A stretch of DNA of 64,000 nucleotides. It comes from Arthrobacter sp. zg-Y769. GTDB taxonomy: Bacteria > Actinomycetota > Actinomycetes > Actinomycetales > Micrococcaceae. Every line of letters starts with the position of its first letter. Within the stretch, counting starts at the first letter, position 1. The DNA is taken from NCBI RefSeq assembly GCF_020907405.1, contig NZ_JAJJOE010000004.1, positions 372,001 to 436,000 of the forward strand, given 5' to 3'. This document shows positions 49,228-58,727 of this stretch, one piece after another. The position numbers and the translations under genes were made by a program. Below the pieces are notes generated by a model. The model did no database searches, was not told where the DNA came from, and was given only the letters and a program-made list of their open reading frames with translations.

Positions 49228-49506
49228 TCAGGCACGTTGCCATACTCGCCGGCAGAAGTTTTGAGGTGCCGGACCGTCAGTCCTCCACACGACCGACAAC
49301 GTAGATGTTGCCCTCGGCAATAGGAACCCCACCCGGTCACCGGAGCCGATGCCGAGGGCTGCAAGTGAACCGGCGGCACGGGCACTCAATTCAACCAGCG
49401 CCGCGTAAGTCATCACGCTGTCGCCGATCCTCAGCGCGGGACTGTCCGGTGAGCGGGCTGCGCTATCGCTGAGGATACTGGCGAGATTCGGCTTGGCAGG
49501 CTCCAT
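49228..49506 (-). pseudogene. Truncated acyl-CoA synthetase (AMP-dependent ligase), N-terminal fragment
   Basis: The first 65 residues (ILSDSAARSPDSPALRIGDS, MTYAALVELSARAAGSLAAL, GSGDRVGFLLP) are a normal N-terminus of the ANL superfamily of adenylating enzymes (about 500-550 aa). The rest diverges (RATSTLSVVWRTDGPAPQNF) and stops at 49228, missing the AMP-binding and catalytic motifs. It appears to be a remnant truncated by deletion. Confidence 0.6.
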
Positions 49507-49533
49507 TGGTCTACAGGCGGTGCAGGCAGAAAG

Positions 49534-50481
49534 CTAGACCACCACCAGCTCCGTTTTATCTGCCCCGTGGTCGGCCAGCGCGACGCTCTGGATCGCCGGG
49601 TCGTCGTACGTGTTCCAGTAGTAGGTCATCGTCAGGGATGAGAAGAGCCCGGTGTAGGTGGTCTTCTCAAACTCGCCCGAGCCCATGGCCGCGCTTCCCT
49701 CCACCATCGCGACCTGCTGCAGCGTGTGGAACGCGCGGCTGACGTTCTCCTCTTCGGTCGTCTTGGGCGGGTAGTGCGCGTGGACGTAGGCCGCGCGGAC
49801 AAACCGCGACGGCGAGTAGTAGTCGCCGGGGATCCCCCGCATCAGCGACCCCGAGCCGAACGGGGCCAGGTGCGCCTGATTGAGCACGACCTCCTCGGGG
49901 AAATCCGGCGAGGCATTGAGGTAGTTGCGCAGGTTCTCGTGGTGCCAGGCGAAGCCGGGCTGGTTTGCCAGGACGTCGACGTCGTCGTGAAAGACGTGCA
50001 TACCGTCGCTCGTGTACTCCACGACGATGGCGCGCGTCGAGTCGCCGATCAACCAGTGCAGCAACGAGCTCGGGTACTTTTCGTTGATCGGCCGGTCCAC
50101 AATGACAACTGTGTCCAGGGCCGCCTCGACCTCGTCGACGGTGCTGAACTGGGAGGCCACCCAGAGCGGGAACTCGAATGCGGCCACATTCGTCGCGCCG
50201 TCGACCGGTGCCGGTGCGTACTCCGCGTACCCCGGAAAGTTAAGGCCGCCGACGGCCAGGCCTGCCTCATTGCCGCAGTCGAAGTACAGCGGCGTGTCTT
50301 CCTGGACAATGCCCATGCCGATGACCGCATGCTGGATCTTCGGCACCGCCCCGAAGGGTGATTTGGTGGTGTACCCGGTGGGCGTCACCACCACCCGCTC
50401 CCCGAAGTCAGACGTCCAGTCGAGGTTGCGGGCGAAATAGAGGTTGCCGCTGCCGTCCGAGAACCTGATGCCTGTGCACAT
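49534..50481 (-). CDS. Choloylglycine hydrolase family protein (bile salt hydrolase / penicillin V acylase-like)
   Basis: 315-aa Ntn-hydrolase. MCTGIRFSDG places the nucleophile at Cys2 once Met1 is removed, and Arg18 and Asp21 (FARNLDW) match the conserved active-site residues. Further conserved spots are GGLNFPGY, LHWLIGDSTRAIVVEY, LANQPGF and FVRAAYVHAHYP. Such enzymes hydrolyse linear amides (conjugated bile salts, penicillin V, N-acyl homoserine lactones). In a soil actinobacterium, N-acyl amide or AHL substrates are more plausible than bile salts. The start is at 50481, with AGGGAG upstream; the frame is open further upstream but has no such motif. Confidence 0.9.
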   Translation of the reverse strand: MCTGIRFSDGSGNLYFARNLDWTSDFGERVVVTPTGYTTKSPFGAVPKIQHAVIGMGIVQEDTPLYFDCGNEAGLAVGGLNFPGYAEYAPAPVDGATNVAAFEFPLWVASQFSTVDEVEAALDTVVIVDRPINEKYPSSLLHWLIGDSTRAIVVEYTSDGMHVFHDDVDVLANQPGFAWHHENLRNYLNASPDFPEEVVLNQAHLAPFGSGSLMRGIPGDYYSPSRFVRAAYVHAHYPPKTTEEENVSRAFHTLQQVAMVEGSAAMGSGEFEKTTYTGLFSSLTMTYYWNTYDDPAIQSVALADHGADKTELVVV

Positions 50482-50703
50482 ATTGATGCTCCCTGTTTTG
50501 GCGAAGCCCTGGCGGTGCTTCGCCTGTTCGGTGGACCTATGCCGGAGAAGCTGCCCAGGAGTTACGGTGCCGACCAGCCCGCACCCTCGGTGCACTTTCA
50601 GGTTAGGTCCGAACCCGCGCCGGCGGCAGTCTCCTCGCCCTTCTCGAACCCGAACCGGCGCAAGTCATCGTGCACGAGGGGCTAGGTGCCTATAAAGGGA
50701 ACC

Positions 50704-51390
50704 ATGATGGACGTCCCCGACGCCCCGCTGGAGGTCTCCCTCCCCTTCACGGGGAAATGGAAGGTGCAGAACAGCCCCCTGCGCCGGGTGCCCAGCCACG
50801 GCACGCATCTGCTCGCCACCACCTACGCCATCGATTTTGTGGGCGTGGACGACGCCGGACGGTCGGCCCCCACGGTCAGCTGGCGCACCGCGTTGGGCAC
50901 CGAGCCGCCGGAGCTGTTCTTCGCCTTCGGGCGTCCGGTCCTGGCTCCGGTCAGCGGGCAGGTGGTCATCGTGCACGACGGCGAAGACGACCACGAAGCC
51001 CGCCGGTCGCAGCTGGCGCTGGTGCCGTACATGCTGGGGCAGCAGGGCCGGCTGCGGCAGGGCGCCGGTGCGATTGCCGGGAATTACATCCTCATCGCAA
51101 CGGCCGACGGCGGCGCAGTGGTTGGGGTGATGCACCTGCGGTCCGGGTCGATCCGGGTTGGCACCGGCGAACACGTCGACGAGGGCCAGCACATCGGGGA
51201 CTGCGGAAACTCCGGCAACTCCACGCAGCCCCACGTGCATGTGCAGGCCATGGACGGGGCCGATCCGTGGACCGCCCGCGGGCTGCCGCTGGTGTTCCGG
51301 TCCTTCGGCGAGAAGCCCGCCCACGGACGCACGTTCCTTCCCCGCGAGAACATGCTGCCGCAGGAGGCTTCCACGGTGGAAGCGCCCTAG
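50704..51390 (+). CDS. M23 family (LytM-type) metallopeptidase-like protein
   Basis: 228-aa protein with M23 features: HGTHLLATTYAIDFV (Zn ligands near His and Asp), VLAPVSGQVVIVHDG, NYILIATADGG, VVGVMHLRSGSI (His), GNSGNSTQPHVHVQAMDG (HxH motif). No obvious signal peptide, which is unusual for a cell-wall endopeptidase, so it may act inside or be a non-classical family member. ATG at 50704 with AAAGGGAACC upstream; the frame is also open from 50686. Confidence 0.78.
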   Translation: MMDVPDAPLEVSLPFTGKWKVQNSPLRRVPSHGTHLLATTYAIDFVGVDDAGRSAPTVSWRTALGTEPPELFFAFGRPVLAPVSGQVVIVHDGEDDHEARRSQLALVPYMLGQQGRLRQGAGAIAGNYILIATADGGAVVGVMHLRSGSIRVGTGEHVDEGQHIGDCGNSGNSTQPHVHVQAMDGADPWTARGLPLVFRSFGEKPAHGRTFLPRENMLPQEASTVEAP

Positions 51391-51535
51391 CGCGGAGATA
51401 CTTCCCAAACCGGTCGCGCTGCAGCCGGAGGTCCGTCCGCCGACACAGCATCCCCCGAAATGGTGCGGATGTTGCCTGATGTGAAAACAACAGCCCCACC
51501 AGCACCAATTCGTGGGACGCCGTGCGCCTGCGGCG

Positions 51536-51595
51536 ATCGAAACTGCACAAATTACCGATTTTCGGACGGAAAACGGTAATTTGTGCAGTTTCGAT
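51536..51595. repeat. 60-nt near-perfect hairpin (22-bp stem plus 5-bp inner stem)
   Basis: Left arm 51536-51557 begins ATCGAAACTGCACAAATTAC and is exactly complementary to 51574-51595. Inside, TTTTC/GAAAA (51559-51563, 51569-51573) pairs further around the loop GGACG, with A51558 bulged. It lies between the convergent M23 and HpaI genes. Probably a mobile or REP-type element or strong bidirectional terminator. Confidence 0.8.
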
Positions 51596-51654
51596 TTCCA
51601 GCGGTCGCCGGCTCTCAGCGGCTACGGCGGTGCCGGACGGTGAAACAGTGGAAA

Positions 51655-52455
51655 TCAGTAACTCGCCCGGGCGCCGTCGTCCGCAGATGAAATGAACTTC
51701 GCTGCCAGGGCCTCGCTGCCCCGGGCCAGCAGGGCGACGTCGGCCCCCACCAGGATGAAGTCCACACCGGCCTTGATATAGCGGCGGGCGGTGGCCTCGG
51801 CAAAGGCATTCACGCCCACCGGTTTCCCGGCCGCCTTCACCGCCCGGATGCAGTGCTCGACGGCGGCAATCACGTCGGGATGCTCCTGCTGGCCGAGATG
51901 GCCCATGGACGCGGCGAGGTCCGCCGGCCCGATGAACAGCCCGTCCACCCCGTCGACGGCGGCAATCGCCTCCACGTTTTCGACGGCGGCGGCGGTCTCG
52001 ATCTGCACCAGCAGCGTCACGGACTCCGCGGCGTGCTCGAGGTACCCCTCGATCCGGTTCCAGCGCGACGCGCGGGCCAGTGCACTGCCCACCCCGCGGA
52101 TACCGAGCGGCGGATACCGTACACCCCGGACCAGGTCGGCGGCCTGTTCCGGGGTGTCGACCATGGGAATCAGCAGGTTCTGCGCCCCCAGGTCCAGGTA
52201 CTGCTTGAGCAGCACCGCATCCCCGGACGGCGGACGCACCACAGCAGTGACCGGATAACCGTGCACCGCCTGCAGCTGGGCGAGCAGGGATTCCAGCCCG
52301 TTGGGACTGTGCTCGGCGTCGATCAGCAGCCAGTCCAGGCCTGACCCGGCACAGATTTCGGCGACCAGCGGGCTGCCGGAACAGACCCACATACCGGTCT
52401 GCCGGCCGCCGCCGGCCAGCCGGGCGGCGAAGGTTTCCTCTACTCGAAGCGGCAT
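51655..52455 (-). CDS. hpaI: 4-hydroxy-2-oxoheptanedioate aldolase (HpaI family)
   Basis: 266-aa class II metal aldolase that splits 4-hydroxy-2-oxoheptane-1,7-dioate into pyruvate and succinate semialdehyde. Conserved elements: TGMWVCSGSPLVAEICAGSGLDWLLIDAEHSPNG (catalytic His), VRPPSGDAVLLKQYLDLGAQNLLIPMVDT (Arg), VQIETAAAVEN (Glu ligand) and GLFIGPADLAASMGHLGQ (Asp ligand). The start at 52455 overlaps the HpaH stop by 16 nt. It is the last step encoded in the hpa operon. The closely related family also includes KDG/rhamnonate aldolases, but the operon settles the assignment. Confidence 0.88.
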   Translation of the reverse strand: MPLRVEETFAARLAGGGRQTGMWVCSGSPLVAEICAGSGLDWLLIDAEHSPNGLESLLAQLQAVHGYPVTAVVRPPSGDAVLLKQYLDLGAQNLLIPMVDTPEQAADLVRGVRYPPLGIRGVGSALARASRWNRIEGYLEHAAESVTLLVQIETAAAVENVEAIAAVDGVDGLFIGPADLAASMGHLGQQEHPDVIAAVEHCIRAVKAAGKPVGVNAFAEATARRYIKAGVDFILVGADVALLARGSEALAAKFISSADDGARASY

Positions 52456-53225
52456 GTGATGGTTCCCAACGGTCCGTAGTCGGCAAAGACGGTGTCGCCC
52501 TTGTATACCCACATCGGGCGGGTGAAGGAGCCGGCGAGGATGATTTCCCCGGCCTCCAGCGAAGTGCCGTGCACGGCAAGCTTGTTCGCCAGCCAGTACA
52601 CGCCCGCCGCCGGATGGTTGAGCACCCCGGCGGCCACACCGGTTTCCTCGATGCCCTGGTTGCGGTACAGCAGCGCCGACACCCAGCGCAGGTCCACGTC
52701 GGCAGGCTTCACCGGGTTTCCGCCCACCACCATGGCGCCCATCGCCGCGTTGTCCGCGATGGTGTCCACGATGGTCCGGCCCTCCATCTCGATCCGGGAG
52801 TCCAGGATTTCCAGTGCGGGCACCACGTAGTCCGTGGCATCCAGGACGTCGAACAGCGTGCAGTTCGGCCCGGAGAGCGGCTTGCCCAGCACGAACGCCA
52901 GCTCCACCTCCACCCGCGGATGCGTGTAGCGGTCCCACTCCAGGGTGCAGCCGTTTTCCAGCACCATGTCATCGAGAATGACGCCGTAGTCGGGTTCGGT
53001 GATGCCGGTCGCGGCCTGCATGGCCTTGGAGGTGAGGCCGATCTTGTGCCCGGCCAGGGACCGCCCGGAGGCGATCAGCCGTTCCCGCCACAGGTTCTGC
53101 ACCGCGTAGGAGTCCTCGATGGTCATGTCCGGGTAGCGCGCGGTCAGGCGCGGCACCGGGGTGCGGGTGCGCTGGGCTTCGAGCAGCTCATCGGCCACCG
53201 CCCGGAGGGTCTGTTTATCTAACAC
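52440..53225 (-). CDS. hpaH: 2-oxohept-3-ene-1,7-dioate hydratase (HpaH)
   Basis: 261-aa hydratase of the FAH/MhpD superfamily: YAVQNLWRERLIASGRSLAGHKIGLTSKAMQAATGITEPDYGVILDDM, HPRVEVELAFVLGKPLSGPN (metal Glu), LEILDSRIEM, and GTSLEAGEIILAGSFTRPM. It adds water to 2-oxohept-3-ene-1,7-dioate. GTG start at 53225 with AAAGGAA upstream; the frame open upstream is not homologous. Followed directly by hpaI. Confidence 0.9.
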   Translation of the reverse strand: MLDKQTLRAVADELLEAQRTRTPVPRLTARYPDMTIEDSYAVQNLWRERLIASGRSLAGHKIGLTSKAMQAATGITEPDYGVILDDMVLENGCTLEWDRYTHPRVEVELAFVLGKPLSGPNCTLFDVLDATDYVVPALEILDSRIEMEGRTIVDTIADNAAMGAMVVGGNPVKPADVDLRWVSALLYRNQGIEETGVAAGVLNHPAAGVYWLANKLAVHGTSLEAGEIILAGSFTRPMWVYKGDTVFADYGPLGTITCRFE

Positions 53226-53308
53226 GGCGATTCCTTTGGGTTCAGAGGGTGCAGCGAGTTGGAGGGTGCGACGACGACGACGCGGGGCTGGCGCCGTCGT
53301 CGGGCGGT

Positions 53309-54412
53309 CTAGAGCTGGGTGCCGATCTTGAAGCCCTGCGCGGCTTCGCCCGCGGAGCCGCCGCCGTCGTCGTCGGGACGGGTGTAGGAGAAGCCGTCCG
53401 CGCCGATGGTGACCGCCATTTCGGAGGTTTCGGTGCGGGCGGTGAGCGGCTGCGGGTTGCCGTCCAGGTCCAGCACCAGGGAGGCCTCGGTGTACCAGGA
53501 CGGGACCACGGGGTTGCCCCACCAGTCGCGGCGCTGGTTGTCGTGGACGTCCCAGGTGATGGTGGGGTTGTCCGGATCGCCGGTGTAGTAGTCCTGCGTG
53601 TAGATCTCGATGCGGTGGTCGTCCGGGTCGAGGATGTAGAGGTAGAAGGCGTTGGAGACGCCGTGCCGGCCGGGGCCGCGTTCGATCCGGTCGGAGATGC
53701 GCAGGGCGCCCATCTTGTCGCAGATCTGGATGATGTTGTGCTTTTCGTGCGTGGCGAAGGCCATGTGGTGCATGCGCGGGCCGTCGCCGCCGGTCAGCGC
53801 GGTGTCGTGGACGGTGTGCTTGCGGTGCATCCAGGCGGCGTAGGTGACGCCGTCGGAATCCTTGATGTCCTCGGAGACGCGGAAGCCCAGGTCCTCCAGG
53901 TAGGCGCGGCCGCGGGGCACGTCCGGGGTGACCTGGTTGAAGTGGTCCAGGCGGACCAGTTCCCCGGCGGAGTAGAGGTCGTAGCGCTGGGTGAGGCGTT
54001 CCACGTGCTCGGTTTCGTAGAAGAACTCGTAGGGGAAGCCCAGCGGGTCCTCCACGCGCACGGAGTCGCCGATGCCCTTGGTGAAGCCGTCCTGCCGGCG
54101 TTCGGTGCGGCAGCCCAGTTCCTGGTAGTACGCCTCGGCCACGTCCACGTCTTCGGGGGTGCGGACGCGGTAGGCCAGGGCGGCGACGGCGGCCATCGGT
54201 CCCTTGCGCAGCACCAGGTTGTGGTGGATGAACTCCTCGAGGGAGCGCAGGTAGATGGCGTTCTCGTCCTCTTCGGTGACATGCAGGCCGAGGACGTCCA
54301 CGTAAAACTTCCGGGACCGTTCCAGATCGGTGACCACCAGGTCCGTGTAGGCGCAGCGGACAATGTCCGGCGGGGCGATGCTGGGGGTGGGAATGCGGTT
54401 TTCGATCTCCAT
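53309..54412 (-). CDS. hpaD: 3,4-dihydroxyphenylacetate 2,3-dioxygenase (homoprotocatechuate dioxygenase)
   Basis: 367-aa extradiol dioxygenase of the same size and type as the Arthrobacter MndD (Mn) and Brevibacterium HPCD (Fe) enzymes. VOC domains carry the ligands His157 (RLDHFNQV), a His in RMHHMAFATHEKHN, and the Glu in HRIEIYTQDYYTGDPDNPT, and the typical tail (FYTRPDDDG-like). Whether it uses Mn or Fe cannot be told from these residues. The start is ATG 54412 with AAAGGAG. It opens the ring of homoprotocatechuate between C2 and C3. Confidence 0.93.
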   Translation of the reverse strand: MEIENRIPTPSIAPPDIVRCAYTDLVVTDLERSRKFYVDVLGLHVTEEDENAIYLRSLEEFIHHNLVLRKGPMAAVAALAYRVRTPEDVDVAEAYYQELGCRTERRQDGFTKGIGDSVRVEDPLGFPYEFFYETEHVERLTQRYDLYSAGELVRLDHFNQVTPDVPRGRAYLEDLGFRVSEDIKDSDGVTYAAWMHRKHTVHDTALTGGDGPRMHHMAFATHEKHNIIQICDKMGALRISDRIERGPGRHGVSNAFYLYILDPDDHRIEIYTQDYYTGDPDNPTITWDVHDNQRRDWWGNPVVPSWYTEASLVLDLDGNPQPLTARTETSEMAVTIGADGFSYTRPDDDGGGSAGEAAQGFKIGTQL

Positions 54413-54455
54413 GGTTTTGCTCCTTTGCAAAAGGCGGGGAAGTGTCGGGGAGGGC

Positions 54456-55973
<1,518 letters not shown>

Positions 55974-55999
55974 GGGGTGTTCCTCTTTCGTCGTTTGCG

Positions 56000-56716
56000 T
56001 TAGATCGGGGAGGGCGGCTGGTGGCTTTGGGCCAGGAAGGCGTTGAGCGTGTTGGTGCGGTGCGCGCGGGCGGCGTGCTCGACGTCGGGGGCCGGGGCGT
56101 GTGCCTCGATCAGGCCCAGCAGCGCCTCGTGTTCCTGCACCGAGGCGTGCGCCCGGTCCGGGACGTACCGGAAGACGGAGGAGCGCATGCGGCCCAGCCG
56201 GTTCCAGCCGCGGTGGACCAGGTCGAGGATGTGCGGATTGGGGCAGCGGGCGTAGAGCAGGGCGTGGAACTCGGTATTCAGGGCGGTGAAGCGGACCGGG
56301 TCGAAGTTGTTCAGGACCTCGCGCATCTGGTTGTTGAGGTCCCGGGCCTTCGCCAGTTCCTCGGCGCTGATGTCCGGGGCGGCCAAGGCGGTGGCGGCGC
56401 CTTCGATGATGCTGAGGGTCTGCATGGTGTGCAGGTACTGGTCCGGGTCGATGCCGGCCACGGTGGCGCCGACGTTGCGGACAAAGTGCACCAGCCCTTC
56501 GGCTTCGAGCCGGCGGATGGCTTCGCGGACGGGGACCACGCTGCAGCCCATCTCGGTAGCGATGCTGCTGAGCACCAGGCGGTAGCCCGGGCTCAGTTCG
56601 CCGCCGAGGATGCCGTCCTTCAGCTGGGCATAGGCCTGCTCCGACTTGGAGCCGGTGGCGGTGGCTGTGCTGGCGGCTTGCCCGGTGCTGCTCGCCGTCC
56701 GGCTCACGCTGCTCAT
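56000..56716 (-). CDS. GntR family regulator (FadR/FCD subfamily) of the hpa operon
   Basis: 238-aa regulator with a Ser/Thr/Ala-rich N-terminal extension of about 25 residues, a winged HTH (SIATEMGCSVVPVREAIRRLEAEGLVHF) and an FCD ligand domain (NTEFHALLYARCPNPHILDLVHRGWNRL, EHEALLGLIEAHAP). ATG at 56716 overlaps the FAH-RraA stop (ATGA), so the regulator is part of the operon. It probably binds the 24-bp dyad at 58209-58232 and responds to a pathway acid. Confidence 0.85.
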   Translation of the reverse strand: MSSVSRTASSTGQAASTATATGSKSEQAYAQLKDGILGGELSPGYRLVLSSIATEMGCSVVPVREAIRRLEAEGLVHFVRNVGATVAGIDPDQYLHTMQTLSIIEGAATALAAPDISAEELAKARDLNNQMREVLNNFDPVRFTALNTEFHALLYARCPNPHILDLVHRGWNRLGRMRSSVFRYVPDRAHASVQEHEALLGLIEAHAPAPDVEHAARAHRTNTLNAFLAQSHQPPSPI

Positions 56717-58197
56717 GCCTGTTCCGCTGCCCAGGCCTCGTACTTTTCCTTCCAGGCGGCGTTCATAGGGTAGAGCCCGTCCACGCCGTGGCCGGCCTTC
56801 ACCATTTGTGCGATGAACTCTTCCTGGTGTTCCTGCTTCAGGCACGCCTCCACCAGCTCCTCGGCGAGGGCCGGCGGGATGACGAGGATGCCGTCGTCGT
56901 CGGCCACGATGATGTCGCCGGGCTGCACGGTGGCGCCGCCGCAGGCGATGGTGATGTCGGTGTCCCAGGGGACGTGTTTACGGCCAAGCACGGCGGGGTG
57001 CGGGGTGGCGCAGTAGACGGGCAGGTCAATGCCGGCGACGGTGGAGTAGTCGCGGACGCCGCCGTCGGTGATGATGGCGGCGGCGCCGTTGTGCTTGGCG
57101 CGCAGGGCGAGGATGTCGCCCAGGGTGCCGGTGCCCTTTTCGCCGCGGGCTTCCATGACCAGGATTTCGCCGTCGCCGACGGAGTCGATGGCGCGTTTCT
57201 GCGCGTTGTAGCCGCCGCCGTGGGTCTTGAAGAGGTCCTCACGGTTGGGCACGAAGCGCAGGGTGCGGGCGGTGCCGACCACCTTGCGGCCGGGGCGGGT
57301 GCCGGTGAGGCCGTCGATCGAGACGTTGTTCAGGCCGCGGGCGCGCATCTGGGAGGACAGGGTGGCCGTCGCGACGGATTCGAGCTTCGCCTTGAGTTCC
57401 GGGGGAAGGATTTTGGCCTGCTCCTCCTGCGTTTCCTGCTGCGGGGCGAGGCCGGCCTTTTCCGCGGAGCCCCAAGCTTCTTCGCGCTGCTTGTCGTCGA
57501 TCTTCGGCTGCGCGCCGAAGGAGGCCAGCGGCGTGATGCCGTCGGTGACGGTGGTGGCGAGCCGGCCGGTGGTTTTATCCGCGCCGGGGACGTCCACTTC
57601 AACTTCGAGGCGGTCACCGGGGACGGCCACGGAGGCGCCGGCAGGGGTGCCGGTGAGGATCAGGTCGCCCGGTTCCAGGGTGAGCAGCTGGGAGAGGTCG
57701 GCGACCAGCTGACTAAAGGGGAAGAGCAGGTCTGCGGTGGTGTCATCCTGCGCGAGTTCCCCGTTGACCCAGGTGCGGATGCGCAGGGCCGCGGGGTCGA
57801 CGTCGGCCGCGTTGAGGATGTGCGGGCCCACGGGGGTGAAGCCGTCGCCGCCCTTGGAGCGGAGGTTGGAGCCTTTGTCTGCCCAGCGCAGGTCGTACAC
57901 GCCCAGGTCGTTGCTGGCGGTCACTCCCCCGACGTAGCTCCAGGCGTCTTCGATGCTCACGCGGCGGGCGGTCTTGCCGATGATGAGGGCGATTTCGCCT
58001 TCGAAGCCGAGGAGTTCGCAGCCGGCGGGGCGTTCCACGCTGCCGCCGGTCAGGGCCAGGGAGGAACTGGGCATGAGAAAGTACGAGGGCTGTTCCGGGG
58101 TGCGTCCGCGTTCTGCTGCCCGCGAGGGGTAGTTGATGTGGACGGCGATGACCTTGCCGGCCTGCTTCAGCGTGTCCTTCGTGGCGTCGTTGCCCAT
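56713..58197 (-). CDS. Bifunctional FAH - RraA fusion, probable HpaG-equivalent decarboxylase/isomerase
   Basis: 494-aa fusion. Residues 1-240 are an FAH-family domain with HINYPSRAAERGR, LLGFEGEIALIIGKTARR (metal Glu), GVTASNDLGVYDLRWADKGSN (Asp) and LTLEPGDLILTGTPAG, the HpaG isomerase type. Residues about 265-494 are an RraA-fold domain with GARGLNN-like region, AIITDGGVRDYSTVA (Arg-Asp) and the C-terminal DDDGILVIPP. Enteric HpaG joins two FAH domains to decarboxylate and isomerise the 5-oxo-pentene-tricarboxylate intermediate; here the second half is an RraA aldolase/decarboxylase-type domain that could supply the decarboxylation. First gene of the operon. Confidence 0.8.
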   Translation of the reverse strand: MGNDATKDTLKQAGKVIAVHINYPSRAAERGRTPEQPSYFLMPSSSLALTGGSVERPAGCELLGFEGEIALIIGKTARRVSIEDAWSYVGGVTASNDLGVYDLRWADKGSNLRSKGGDGFTPVGPHILNAADVDPAALRIRTWVNGELAQDDTTADLLFPFSQLVADLSQLLTLEPGDLILTGTPAGASVAVPGDRLEVEVDVPGADKTTGRLATTVTDGITPLASFGAQPKIDDKQREEAWGSAEKAGLAPQQETQEEQAKILPPELKAKLESVATATLSSQMRARGLNNVSIDGLTGTRPGRKVVGTARTLRFVPNREDLFKTHGGGYNAQKRAIDSVGDGEILVMEARGEKGTGTLGDILALRAKHNGAAAIITDGGVRDYSTVAGIDLPVYCATPHPAVLGRKHVPWDTDITIACGGATVQPGDIIVADDDGILVIPPALAEELVEACLKQEHQEEFIAQMVKAGHGVDGLYPMNAAWKEKYEAWAAEQA

Positions 58198-58208
58198 GTC
58201 TCTCCTGC

Positions 58209-58232
58209 ATCAAGTACGAAATCGTATATGAT
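58209..58232. promoter_or_regulatory. 24-bp dyad upstream of the hpa operon (GntR operator candidate)
   Basis: Symmetric arms ATCA...TGAT outside and TACGA-N2-TCGTA inside, with 2-nt mismatched linkers, centred about 24 nt upstream of the 58197 start codon. It overlaps a CRP-like ATGA-N6-TCAC. Confidence 0.55.
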
Positions 58233-58242
58233 CAGGGTCACA
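58229..58242. promoter_or_regulatory. CRP-like site ATGA-TCAGGG-TCAC upstream of hpa
   Basis: One base off the GTGA half-site; the TCACA half is perfect. 32 nt from the hpa operon start codon, like the sites at 34444 and 45724. Confidence 0.4.
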
Positions 58243-58621
58243 TGTGGTGCGGGTCACGTCAAGGGCGTGGTGGGATGACTAGCTGCTTGCCCCGAGCACC
58301 CCCATTCGCTTTCACCGGCTACATGATCCCAAAGAATCTCCAGAACACTTGACCGGCCGCCCTCGACCCACCTAGGTGGCGCGGGACCTTTCCATGGGAC
58401 TCTGACTCACCGAAAACGACCAACTCGCGGAGATGCGCCCGACAGTTGGTTATTCATCAACCTTTCCATGGCGAGCAGGAGCAGGCCGGCCGGCATGGCT
58501 CGAATCAGGAGCAGAATTCAATGCCCGTGAATTCAATGATCGGTGCCCTGCCTGCTATTACCCCAACGGCCCCAACAGCCTTGCGCGGATCTTCATTCGA
58601 CAACTGATAAACATCGACCGG
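58243..58621. other. 379-nt intergenic region between hpa and KdgT operons
   Basis: No reading frame with coding character. It contains a direct repeat GAATTCAATG (around 58517 and 58531). The AT-richer composition begins here and continues to the window end. No terminator or gene remnant I can support. Confidence 0.4.
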
Positions 58622-58650
58622 TTGACCAATCGTGATGCAGATCATAGAGT
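58622..58650 (+). promoter_or_regulatory. Promoter of the KdgT-like permease operon with embedded CRP-like site
   Basis: TTGACC (-35, 58622-58627), 17-nt spacer, TAGAGT (-10, 58645-58650). The spacer holds GTGA-TGCAGA-TCAT (58632-58645), one base from a CRP dyad. The start codon is about 70 nt downstream. Confidence 0.55.
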
Positions 58651-58727
58651 CTTGCGTAGTCATGGGCGGCACTAACCCTGCGGCACACTCACGTCAGGAA
58701 GCTGACCCGATTCAAAGGCAAAACAAA

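Noticed and set aside
48665-50481. Prophage remnant based on the XRE protein, truncated synthetase and nearby isolated genes
   Set aside because: No integrase, terminase, capsid, tail or lysis gene is present; the M23-type protein is not phage-like in context.
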